Shown: positions 1 through 9,749 of the stretch, piece after piece | Position numbering within the stretch: the first letter of the stretch is position 1 | Layout: the number at the start of each line of letters is the position of its first letter | NCBI RefSeq assembly: GCF_030867095.1 | Contig: NC_081831.1 | Span: forward strand, 39,989,319-40,053,318 | Length of the DNA: 64,000 nt | Direction of reading: 5' to 3' | Origin: Alligator mississippiensis | Lineage: Eukaryota; Chordata; Crocodylia; Alligatoridae | Position numbers and translations under genes: made by a program | Notes under the pieces: generated by a model | What the model was told of the DNA's origin: nothing | Databases searched by the model: none | What the model saw: the letters and a program-made list of their open reading frames with translations, nothing else

Positions 1-1902
1 TTTAGACTCATGGCAGTTTTTATCATTAGACTATTTAAGCAATTAAGGGGTCCACCTAGGCAAATTACTACCTTTCCTAATCCACAGTCTATGCCTGCCC
101 TGGTGCCCCATACACCTAACTAAGCTATGTTCATTTCAGTGTAGCCCTACATGTCAGTACTTTCTGACTGAAAATCCGTTACATGATCTTCATCCCCTCT
201 CTCCATGCCCTGATGATCTCCCATATTCCCACCATATGTCCTTTCTTCATGTGTCTCCGTCCATGTCCCTCCCAGTCCTGTCTCCCATACTTGCTCCTGG
301 ATTCCTGCTCCAGTCTCCTAGCCTTTCATGCCCCTCCAGCTCTGGCTCAGCTAAGCAGCTGCAGCAGTGCAGTCTAGAGGCAGTAGCAGGTGAAGTCATA
401 TCTGCAAACCTTCAGATCATAGTGTGTTCAGTCTAGTTCAAAGTAGGGTTCCCAGACTCTGGAATTACACTTTTTTGGTCCTGAAGATCAATTGTTAGAA
501 AAACTGTGTATAGTGGTAAATTAAAGATGTGTACCTGGACTACACTATGACACTATGGGATGGAAGGGTTTGAAGCATCGCTAAAGAAAGAGAAAAAAGT
601 GTGGGATGCTCTTTTGCCTCCTCTGCAGCCCCAGGGCTGTTATAGCCCTTTTGACTACCACACTGTGAGAGCCCCAGGAAGAGCGGGGTAGGAGCTAGAC
701 CAACTCTGCCTCCGCCTAGGGTGGGGCCTAACTGAAATTAGTTCCCTTCCTCACAAGAGCTCCCAAGGCAGTCCAGAAGGAGTTGAGAATCAGCAGCCAG
801 TTACAGGCCCCCTTTCTCAGTCTTAGCAAAAGTTCTAGCTCAGGGATCTGCAGCATCTAGCAGTAGCTATCTGTATCCCACCCACCAGCATGGGACAGCG
901 AGGACCCATGTGCATCTGTGTAAGATGTTAGGAGCTAACTAGGCTGGTTCCACACTTGGTAGGGACAGCCTTAAGCTGAGACAACCCCCTTCCCTGGCCA
1001 TTCCCTTGCTACCTCTCTATCCCAGCTCCTCATCTCTGTAGGGCTGTACCCTCACATCAGTCCCCTGGCCCCTATTCTCAACAGTGACGCCATCACTTCT
1101 TTTCCTTAACCCTTCTATCTACAAAGTGACCATTTTACTCACACCCCTGGTCCATCTCGAGGAGGTAAATCTCTTTGTGTACCCTTGTCTCCCAGATCTT
1201 CTTTCCCCTTCTTTGCCTCATCTCTACAACATAGTGTTCCCCTTGCACCCATCTCCTAAACACTTTCCTTGCAAGGTGTTCCCCTTTCCCTATCTGCTCA
1301 CTAGGACAACCAACCATTCCCCTCCATTGGACTCTCTCCTCAGCAAGGCAACCCCTTGATTCCTTCCTCACTCCTTCTCCATTGGAGGGGAGCCCATTCT
1401 TTCTCTCTGCTCCAATGCCTCTCCTGATAACCCTGTTCCATCCTCCAGGTCCTCTACTGAGTAGAGATAGCCACTCTGGCCCCTTCCTGATTCCCTACTA
1501 GGGTGACCCCTTTAGTCTTCTCCCCAGTCCTTCAACTCATCAGGGCAACTACTTTTCTCTCTTTCACTGGACCTTCTCCTCAGCATGGTCAAAAAAATCC
1601 ATCCCAGGACAACCTTTAATCCAAGTACTTTGGCAATTTTATGAGACTTATGAGGTACAAAAGACCACCAGTAATAATGGATGCCTTTGAAATGTCTGAT
1701 TTTTTTCCTACAACGTTTTGAGAAAACTGGGCCCAGGGCTGAAACATGGCTCATGGTGTCTCCTGTGCATCCATTCTGCATTTAGGCAGCATGATGACTG
1801 AGAACTGATTTTACAGTGAGGAGCAGGCTTCACTTTCAATTTGGAGCATCTACTGTTGCTCTGTGAAAAAGTACAGGAGCATTTAGAGGATCTCTCAGTA
1901 AT
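1..1902. other. intergenic DNA, no gene seen
   Basis: I see no gene or recognisable repeat here. The stretch from about 1020 to 1570 is pyrimidine-rich on the + strand, which produces a few short stop-free frames without any domain. No splice-linked exons could be matched to a known protein. Confidence 0.6.
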
Positions 1903-3045
1903 AATCATAGAATCACAGAAAATTAGGGTTGGAAGGGACCTCAGGAGCTCATCTAGTGCAACCCGCTGCTCAAAGCAGGACCAGCCCCAACTAGATCATC
2001 CTAGCCAGGGCTTTGTCAAGCCAGACCTTAAAAACCTCCAAGGATGGAAATTACACCACCTCTCTACGTAACCTGTTCCAGTGCTTCATCACCCCCCTAG
2101 TGAGAGTGTTTTTCCTAATATCCAACCTAAACTTCCCTTGCTGCAACTTGAGACCATTGTTCCTTGTTGTGTCATCTGCCACCACCGAGAACAGTCTAGC
2201 TCCATCCTCTTTGGAACCACCCTTCAGGTAGGTGAAGGCTGCTATTAAGTCCCCTCAGCCTCCGCTTTTCCAGACTAAATAAGCACAGTTCCCTCAGCCT
2301 CTCCTCAGAAGTCATGTGGTCCAGCTTCCTAACCATTTCTGTTGCCCTCTGCTGGACTCTCCAATTTGTCCAATCCTTTCTGTAGTGGTGGGGAGGGGGC
2401 CCAAAACTGGACACAGTACTCCAGGTGTGGCCTCACCAGTGCTGAATAGAGGGGAATAATTACTTCCCTCGATCTGCTGGCAACACTCCTACTAATGCAG
2501 CCCAGTATGCTGTTAGCCTGCTTGGAAACAAGGGCACACTGTTGACTCATATCCAGCTTATTGTCTACTGTAACCCCCAGGTCCTTTTCTGCAGAGCTAC
2601 TGCTTAGCCAGTCCTAAGTGCAGTACTTTGCACTTGTCCTTGTTGAACCTCATGAGATTTCTTTTGATCCAATCCTCCAATTTGTTTAGGTCACTCTGGT
2701 CACTCTGAATCCTAGCCCCATCTTCCAGCATATCTAATATTCCCCCCAGCTTGGTGTCAACTGAGGTGAACCTGCTGAGGGTGCACTGCATCCCTTGCTA
2801 AGGGTGCACTCCATCCCATCTTCCAGATCATTAATGAAGATATTGACCAACCCCTGGGGCACTCCACTTGATACTGACTGTCAACTACACATCCAGCCAC
2901 TGATCACTATCTGTTGAGCCCAGCGATCCAGCCAGCTTTCTATCCACCTTACAGTCCATTTATCTAACCTATACTTTCTTAACTTGCTTGCAAGAATGCT
3001 GTGAGAGACCATATCAAAAGCCTTGCTAAAGTCAAGGTAGAGTTT
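1903..3045 (-). mobile_element. CR1 LINE, 3' part, interrupted
   Basis: The minus strand reads as the 3' half of a CR1 non-LTR retrotransposon. The element's 3' terminus lies at about 1903-1915, where the + strand shows the 'atcatagaatcacag' end typical of CR1. Minus-strand frames at 2881-3087 carry the reverse-transcriptase signature [12 protein letters not shown], and 2196-2791 carry the later RT region, in pieces because of frameshifts. The same element continues at 3656-3713 and 4573-5400 after two later insertions. It is dead: frames are broken by stops and indels. Confidence 0.85.
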
Positions 3046-3655
3046 TATTACTAGATGATTAGGAGTGTGAATCCAAAAAGATAACAAAGCCAGTAGGGAA
3101 ATACAAATTGCCCAAGCGAGGGACTAACATTAGAGGGGTGGGGGTGAGGAGGGGAATGCAACTAAGTTACAGAAAATACAATGTTAGCCAGCTAAGCCTG
3201 AGGGTGGGGGAGGAGGGGTGGGGGCAAGGGAGGGAGGGGGCTCACGACGCTGCACACAAACCCGTACAATGGTCTGCAATGGTGGAGGAAGTAGGTCAAA
3301 GAAAGTGTCTCAGTCCATATAGAGTCTCATTGCGGGGGTCCTCTTTGGGTGGAGTGGGGTGGTCTGTTGCTGAAGAATCCTCTCAAAGTGAAGTCCATCT
3401 GGTGCAGAGGGGGGTTCAGGCAGTCCCCTCTGGGTCTGGTCCGGCGGCGGTTCATTTGGTGGGGTCGGAGTACTGGCCGTGGCCCGTGATGTGCTCCACA
3501 TAGATGTCATGGGACCAGTGGATGGTGTTGGACACCATGAGCCAGTGCATCAGCTTGGCGTAGTGGCAGGAGATGCAGCAGGCATGCAGGACGTTCTCGT
3601 TGCTGGGGTCTCAGGTTCTGGCAGCTGCACAGCACACACGGGAGGGTCTCTACCG
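3046..3655 (-). pseudogene. non-CR1 block inserted in CR1, possibly a retrocopy of an unidentified mRNA
   Basis: This block separates two parts of one CR1 element and does not look like CR1. Read on the minus strand it starts near 3650, holds a short cysteine/histidine-rich frame (about 3600 down to a TGA at 3454-3452, including HACCISCHYAK and HWSHDIYVEHIT), then a GC-rich non-coding stretch, and ends with an AATAAA signal at about 3045. That order (coding end, 3' untranslated region, polyadenylation signal) looks like the 3' end of an mRNA. There is no poly(A) tail and the upstream frame is broken by a stop. I do not recognise the parent gene. An unknown transposon is the alternative. Confidence 0.4.
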
Positions 3656-3713
3656 CATATATTATATCCACTGTTTTCCCCACATCCACAAAGCCAGTCA
3701 TCTCATCATAGAA
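3656..3713 (-). mobile_element. CR1 LINE, middle fragment of the interrupted copy
   Basis: Short CR1 segment (+ strand text resembles 'tatccactgttttccccacatccacaaagccag') that joins in register with 1903-3045 on one side and with 4573 onward on the other. Its last eight bases, TCATAGAA (3706-3713), are the left target duplication of the hAT element that follows. Confidence 0.75.
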
Positions 3714-4572
3714 CAGTGGTGTACAGATGGGAGGGGACCCTGGCCCCCAGGCCCTGGCCTGGCCTGGCCTGGCCTGGCTGGGGGGGAAGGCGCCAGTCAG
3801 CCTGAGGCCGCAGAGTCTCCCATGTTTGGTGTGTGGCCCGCTCACCCACCCGGCAGGTTGTATGTTTGTTTACCTATTACAGCCAGAAATCCTGGCCGCC
3901 ATCCCCCCCCCAGCACCTGGTGTGCTGCTGCCCCTCCCCCAGCACCTGGTGTGCCGCTGCCCCTCCTCCAGCACCTGGTGTGCTGCTGCCCCTCCCCCAG
4001 CACCTGGTGTGCCGCCATCCCTCCCCCAGCACCTGGTGTGCTGCTGCCCCTCCCCCAGCACCTGGTGTGCCGCCATCCCTCCCCCAGCACCTGGTGTGCT
4101 GCTGCCCCTCCCCCAGCACCTGGTGTGCTGCTGCCCCTCCCCCAGCACCTGGTGTGCCGCCATCCCTCCCCCAGCATCTGGTGTGCCGCTGCCCCTCCCC
4201 CAGCACCTGGTGTGCCGCCATCCCTCCCCCAGCATCTGGTGTGCCGCTGCCCCTCCCCCAGCACCTGGTGTGCCGCCATCCCTCCCCCAGCACATGGTGT
4301 GCCGCCATCCCTCCCCCAGCACCTGGTGTGCCGCCATCCCTCCCCCAGCACCTGGTGTGCTGCTGCCCCTCCCCCAGCACCTGGTGTGCCGCCATCCCTC
4401 CCCCAGCACCTGGTGTGCCGCTGCCCCTCCCCCAGCATCTGGTGTCCATTTCCCTCAGAAGTGCTCTGGGGCAGGAGAGGGGGCTCTGCACCCTGCTCAG
4501 ATTGTCCCCGGGGGGGGGTGTGCAAATGCAGGCATTGACCCCCGGGCGCTGGAGACCCACGGTACACCACTG
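3714..4572. mobile_element. non-autonomous hAT element carrying a minisatellite
   Basis: The block starts CAGTGGTGTAC and ends GTACACCACTG, a perfect 11-bp terminal inverted repeat. It is flanked by a perfect 8-bp target duplication, TCATAGAA (3706-3713 and 4573-4580), and removal of the block and one duplication restores a continuous CR1 sequence. The CA...TG ends and 8-bp duplication are those of the hAT superfamily. The 859-bp element has no transposase; most of it is a 29-bp tandem repeat. It is younger than the CR1 copy it sits in. Confidence 0.9.
3898..4445. repeat. 29-bp minisatellite, about 19 copies
   Basis: Tandem copies of a C-rich 29-bp unit with core CAGCACCTGGTGTGC, starting at about 3911 with strict 29-base spacing. 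Two main unit types occur, ending in 'cgccat' or 'tgctgc', in an irregular alternation, and a few units carry CATCTGG or CACATGG variants. The period is not a multiple of three and the unit has no stop in several frames, which explains the long overlapping open frames on both strands here; they are not genes. Confidence 0.95.
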
Positions 4573-5400
4573 TCATAGAAGGCAATCAAGTTGGTTAGGC
4601 ATGACTTGCCCTTGGTGAATCCATGTTCCTGATCACTTTCTTCTCCAAGTGCTTAGACATGGATTCCTTGAGGACCTGATCCATGATTTTTTCTGAGGAC
4701 TGAGTTCAGGCTGACTAGTCTGTAATTCCCTGGATCCTGCTTCTTCCCTTTCTTAAAGATTGGCACTATATTTGCCCTTTTCCAATCATCCAGGACCTAC
4801 CCCAACTACCACAAGTTTTCAAATATAATGGCCAGCGGGTCTGCAGTCACACCGGCCAACTCTCTCAGCACCCTCAGATGCATTGCATCTGGTCCCATGG
4901 ACTTGCGCCTGTCCAGCTTCTCTAAGTGGTCCCTAACCTATTGTTTCACCACTGAGGGCTATCCACCTTCTCCCCTAACTGTGCTGCCTGGTGCACTGAA
5001 GAGTTCTCTGCTAAGCCAAGCTGGTCTCCTGCAACGTTTGCTAGTCTTCCTGCATATCAGGATGGTTTGTTCCTGTGCCCTCAGTAAGGTTTCTTTAAAA
5101 TACAACCAGCTGTCCTGGACTCCTTTCCCCCTCAGACTGGCCTCCCATGGGATCTTGCCCTTCAGTTCCCTGAGGGAGTCAATGCCTACTTTTCTGAAGT
5201 GCAGGGCCCTTACTCTCCTGCTCTCCTTCTTCCTTTTGTCAGGATCCTGAACTCAATCATCTTATGGTCACTGTTGCCCAAACTGCCATTCACTTCTACT
5301 TCTCCCACCAATTCTTCCCTGTTTGTGAGCAGCAGGTCAAGAAGAGCACTGCCCCTAGTTGCTCTTCATGCTTCACATTGATAGCACAGCAAAAAAACAT
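4573..5400 (-). mobile_element. CR1 LINE, 5' part of the interrupted copy
   Basis: Continuation of the CR1 element from 3713 (first eight bases are the right hAT target duplication). The + strand text 'aggcatgacttgcccttggtgaatccatg' and the following 800 bases match the CR1 reverse-transcriptase amino-terminal region read in reverse. The similarity fades at about 5380-5400 in an A-rich stretch, so the 5' end of the element is approximate. Confidence 0.8.
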
Positions 5401-5894
5401 TCTCAGGAAAAAAAATTCTCCCATAGAACAATATTGCACCTATTTACCTAATGGGGGATGCTACATTCCCACCCACTCCTGAGGAATCTGGCATTGTCTC
5501 CTGTTGGAGACTATATCTCATGTTAGGTGGCCTATTAGCCCTTTTCGGGACATCCTAGGACTCTTGGTACTGAGGTCTCTGAGGAACAGAGGACCTCAAG
5601 TGAAGGAGCCAAATTTGATGATGATTTTGACCCCCAAAATCTACAGCAGAAAACTCTGGGGTGCCTGCAGGACTACTGAAATTTACGGTTGAGGGCAGCA
5701 CTGGGGATTCACTGGGGAGGGATACCTACCTCCCCTGCTCTTTTATCTTCAAGTTCCTTTCCCTGGCCAGGTGTCAAGCATTTCCCCGACACCTGCAGAG
5801 GGACAGCAGTCTTTGCTTTTCACCAATAGGAACTCCTCTTCCTGTTACTGAGCTTTGGGGTTTGTGTCCGAAAGCTTGCAATTAAAGAATTTTT

Positions 5895-5995
5895 TTTGCA
5901 AAAATCTCGTTGGTCTAATAAAAGATATCATCTCCACTATGAGTCCTGATTGCCTTTTCCTCTAGACCAATACAGCTACAACCTGGATACCTGAT
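5895..5995 (+). repeat. copy of a short interspersed repeat (GGTCTAATAAAAG family)
   Basis: Contains 'ttggtctaataaaagatatcatctc' followed by 'tagaccaatacagctacaacctgg'. The same order of motifs recurs at 51057-51150 (minus) and 52881-52985 (plus), so this is a dispersed repeat family. I cannot assign it to a named class from sequence alone. Confidence 0.6.
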
Positions 5996-6204
5996 ACTAA
6001 GCTAGTCACTGTTTTGTTTTATTAGTTTTCTGCCTCTTTCCTCCTATCCCGGACAGCCTTCCCTCCCCAGTGAATAACTCTCCTCCTGCCCTCCCACTCA
6101 TTCCCACCTTCTGCTCAAGCATCCTAAAATTATTTTGCTGGCTGAAATGCCCCCTGCAGTGGAAAAGGAAGCAGTACAACTCAGCTGCATGCGGTGCTGC
6201 ATCT

Positions 6205-6590
6205 CCCTGACTGTGATGCCATATCCAGAGCCTGCACAGCCTGAGCTGGAGTGTTTCCATGGAGATGCCGTATCCAGAGCCTGAGCAGCCTGGATGGTGC
6301 GTTACCATGGAGATACTGTATCCAAAGCCTGAACAACCCATGTTGGTTCATTCCCATGGAGATGCTGTATCCAGAGCTCGCACAGTTGGGGCAGGTGTGT
6401 TTCTATAGAGATGCTGTATCCAGAGCCTGGGCTGCCTGGGTGGGCGTTTCCATGGAGATGCTGTCTCCTGAGTCTGCACAGCCTGGGTTGGTTTGTTGCC
6501 ATGGAGATACCATATCTGGAGTCTACATAGCTTGGTTTGGTTAATTTCCATTGCAATGCTATATCCTGAGCCTGTGTGAACCGGGACACC
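6205..6590. repeat. about 48-bp minisatellite, about 8 diverged copies
   Basis: Repeats of a unit with core 'ccatggagatgctgtatccagagcctg' spaced 46-50 bases apart, each followed by a variable 'cagcctgggttggt' segment. Copies differ by substitutions and small indels, so the array is old. It opens stop-poor frames on both strands that give internally repetitive peptides; these are by-products of the repeat. Confidence 0.85.
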
Positions 6591-6599
6591 ATCTGGTTT

Positions 6600-7584
6600 C
6601 AGTGGTTCATAATTTGGCCATAACATTTCTTCCAGGTAAACTTCAGCTGAGTAAAAGACCAGCCAGGGGCCACTAGACTTTTGGTACAGTTAGCCACATC
6701 TCTGATCCACAGGCAGGGCCTATAAAACAGACTTCATGTTTCTTTCAGGACAAAACCTTTTATCCTTGGATTCTGCAGAGGTAGGAACCCGTTGTCCTAC
6801 TTTAACCACCTGTGAAATATCTGAGAAAATGCCCCCCTCCCTTCCCCTTTGGAAAATGGGCAGCTAATTTGAGTGAATTGCCATTCATTCTGTGGACAAC
6901 TACATTGTGAAAAGGGGTATGCTTCCAGGTTTTGACTTAATCAATCAGAACCCACTCAAGTTCATAGAGACCTGAAGGATCCTGGCTGCTTGGATCAAGC
7001 TGTAACACTGCCTGCTGGGCCACTGGGTCCATGATAGGTTTGGCTGCACTCAGCTGTTTGGGTGGTCTTTGGGAAAGTGCTGGAAGCCCCACAGGGCTTT
7101 CGTTTGGGCCAAATTTGATTGTGTATGGGTGAAATAGTTCCAGCTCAGGGTGGGGGGGCCCTTAGAAGATTGCATTGAAAAGAACTAGGCCATGGGAAAA
7201 CCAAGGGTAACAGGTTGAGGCACATGATAATGGAGGAACAGAGCAGGAAGGAAGCCACTGGTAACAAAAAGGGAAAGAGTGGGCTATAGATAACAGAGGA
7301 AGCAGGGCAAGGCATGAAGTACTTGAGGTGTGGGGCAGGTAACAAACAGCCAGGAGGACTGGGCACGCTATGGTCTAGTAGAGAGATGGCAGCATTACTC
7401 ATCCCAAACATTCAAGAAAGGTGAGCTGGGCTGTATCTTGAAATGAGTTTTACAATCATTATATTAAGTTAGGGGTTTTTTGCATTATATTAAGTTAAGG
7501 TTTATTCATGTTCTGTGTTCTGACTCACTATGCCTGTGACTATATTTGTGAGCTGCCCCATACCTCCGATGAGATTTTTGAAAC
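6600..7584. other. no gene or repeat recognised
   Basis: Unique-looking intergenic sequence. No domain-bearing frame, RNA gene or transposon end was found. Confidence 0.5.
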
Positions 7585-7588
7585 TTAT

Positions 7589-7829
7589 TGGTCGGGTCTA
7601 CATAAGACACTGACTGTGTAATTGTTACTGCGCAGTCATTTAGTACTTGTATAAACAATTACTGGAGTTACTGCACAGTAGCACTGCTGAACCACTTTTT
7701 TGTGATGCTGACTATGCAGTAGCTTGAGAATAGTGCACAGTAACGTCACATCATGCTTTCCGCCACGTGACGCTGCTGCACAGTAGTCACAGGCTACTGC
7801 ACAGTCAGAGCCTCGTGTAGACCTGGCCA
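7589..7829. mobile_element. MITE with about 35-bp terminal inverted repeats
   Basis: The left end TGGTCGGGTCTACATAAGAC and the reverse complement of the right end TGGCCAGGTCTACACGAGGC match over about 35 bases with scattered transitions. A TTAT direct repeat (7585-7588 and 7830-7833) may be the target duplication. The 241-bp interior contains many further copies of 'tactgcacagta' in both orientations, so the whole element can fold. No coding capacity. Superfamily not clear. Confidence 0.75.
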
Positions 7830-7833
7830 TTAT

Positions 7834-8275
7834 GTATGAATAGTAAGTTGGGATTTTCATTTAATCACATGACTCTAGAAACTGGGGCCTTAAGAAAAAC
7901 ACCAAACACTGAAAATTTTACAGTAATACCTCTGTAGTTGGCAATAATTTGCCTCGGCTCCACTATGGGGTATATGGGGGGAGAGGATGCATCACAAGAA
8001 AGCAAATGTTCAAGACTACAGAAGGCAAAACAGAGAGTAGTAGGCTGTAGTTTACAGCAAACTCTACTTTCTGTGTTAAATAATACTTGAGTAAAAGTAA
8101 TCTAATTGTTAAGCATAAACTCTTACAGCTGCAATACAAAGAACAAGATGCAGTACTTCAAATAGACAGGGTTGAGAACAACAAGGACAATTTTTCACAG
8201 CAATTTCCGGCACCTGAAATGCACGTTCACATCCAGTTTGGATTGACGGACAGCCTAAAACCATACTAAAAACAG
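7834..8275. other. no gene or repeat recognised
   Basis: AT-rich intergenic stretch between a MITE and a CR1 3' end; nothing recognised. Confidence 0.5.
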
Positions 8276-8757
8276 CTGGCGTACTACATCCAGTTCTGGG
8301 CATTACACTTCAACAAGGATGTGAAAAAGCTTAAGAGAGTCCGGAGAAGAGCCATCCGTATGATCAGAGACTTGCAAGGCAAGCCATATGAGGAAAGGCT
8401 GAGGGACTTGGGGCTCTTCAGACTAAAAATGAAAAGGCTGAGAGAGGACTTGGTAGCAGCTTACCGATACATCAGGGGCATACATCAAGGGCTCGGTGAA
8501 CAACTGTTCACCAGGGCACCCTTGGGGAAAACCAGGAGTAATGGCCACAAACTCCTGGAAGTCTATTTCAGTCTTAACACTAGGAAAAACTTCTTCACAG
8601 TTAGGGTGTCCAGACTGTGGAATAAGCTCCCTCCAGAGGTGGTGCAATCACTTACCCTGGAAATCTTCAAGAGGAGAATGGACAGTCACCTCACTGGGGC
8701 TGGACTCGATGTTCTTGTGAGGTCCCTTCCAGCCCCCTACAATCTATGAATTCCCTG
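8276..8757 (+). mobile_element. CR1 LINE, 3' end fragment
   Basis: The + strand frame at 8321-8749 (142 codons, uninterrupted) is the C-terminal end of CR1 ORF2: it includes RRAIRMIRDLQGKPYEERL and later VSRLWNKLPPEVVQ, both typical of CR1. The 3' untranslated tail ends at about 8757 with 'caatctatgaattc', a degraded version of the CR1 terminal repeat. Strongly 5' truncated, as most CR1 copies are. Confidence 0.9.
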
Positions 8758-8903
8758 ATTTAAGGTATGAAGGTGAATTGGAGGATTAATGGAAGCATTT
8801 CAGATAGATTCTGGTTGTGTGTGACTGCAACGTATGGAAACACAAGTGGTCCTAGAAAAGAGGCTTTATTTTTAACTGTTCAAAGGCCCTAGATATTTTA
8901 GAC

Positions 8904-9012
8904 ATGCATGCACACACACACTCACACACAAGCACATTGCCTACACACACATACACAAACACCTTGTTCACACACATGCGCACACACATTGACATTGCAT
9001 ACATGCACACAT
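8904..9012. repeat. CA-rich degenerate microsatellite
   Basis: Interrupted runs of (CA)n with 'catgcac' and 'acatacac' variants on the + strand. Simple-sequence repeat, no function inferred. Confidence 0.9.
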
Positions 9013-9309
9013 GGTGTGAAGAATGTCAGAGCTGCAAATCAAGCACTCAGAAGTAGAGATATACTAGAATGAAGGTAGCCTATGTAACCTAATTTGACTC
9101 CCTGCATGCTATACATTATGATAAAGCACTTGATTACATGATTGCATATTATTTTTGCACAGGAGTTTTTCTCATTCAATGGACAGACTGGGCAGTGCTC
9201 ACTTAATGAACAGTATAAATATTTTGCTTTATTGTCACTATTCAATATGTAACTCATGCCTTACATATTGTACACTATGCATATATTACTCTGAAGACAA
9301 TTATTAATT

Positions 9310-9745
9310 TCAGCATGGGCTGTTCTGTGGTGCTCATCTCTATAGTATCTGAGCACTTCACAAACAAATGAATTAATCCTCACAACATCCCTGTGAGGTG
9401 AAAGCAACTATTCCCATTTCCTAGAGTGGGAGATGAAAAAGAGATTAGGTTTACAAATAGTCACTCACATTGAGTGTCCCATTTTTCATGTATTTAGCTC
9501 TCTGTAGCATGATACATGTTCAGAGCACAGCTCCTGGTGATTTCAGTGGCAGCTGAGTGCACATGACTTCCCAGTTCAAATCAGCTACCTTGAAAATGGG
9601 AGCACAGATGCAGTAACACCTATGGAAAGCTTAGGTTAAGTGATTTGCCCACCATCACACAGGAACTCTGTGGCTGAGGCAGGGATAGATTTCTGTTTTC
9701 TAGGACAGCATTCAACTGCCTTAACCACATCCTTTCTCCTTCTGC
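9310..9745 (+). repeat. MIR-like SINE, split by a non-matching stretch
   Basis: Positions 9340-9440 ('gagcacttcacaaac...aattaatcctcacaacatccctgtgagg') and 9620-9745 ('taagtgatttgcccaccatcacacag...') match the two halves of the MIR core and 3' part in order and orientation. The 180 bases between them do not match and may be an insertion. Very old element. Confidence 0.6.
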
Positions 9746-9749
9746 AAAT

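Noticed and set aside
3911..4443. CRISPR-like regular repeats
   Set aside because: The units are contiguous without unique spacers, and this is a vertebrate genome; it is a minisatellite.
3573..4618. Open frames of 180-320 codons around 4 kb on both strands
   Set aside because: They are produced by a 29-bp tandem repeat whose unit has no stop in several frames. Being a multiple-frame artefact, none is a gene.
6006..6626. Overlapping 90-110 codon frames with internal repeats
   Set aside because: They follow the 48-bp minisatellite, which is a multiple of three, so the peptides repeat on both strands.
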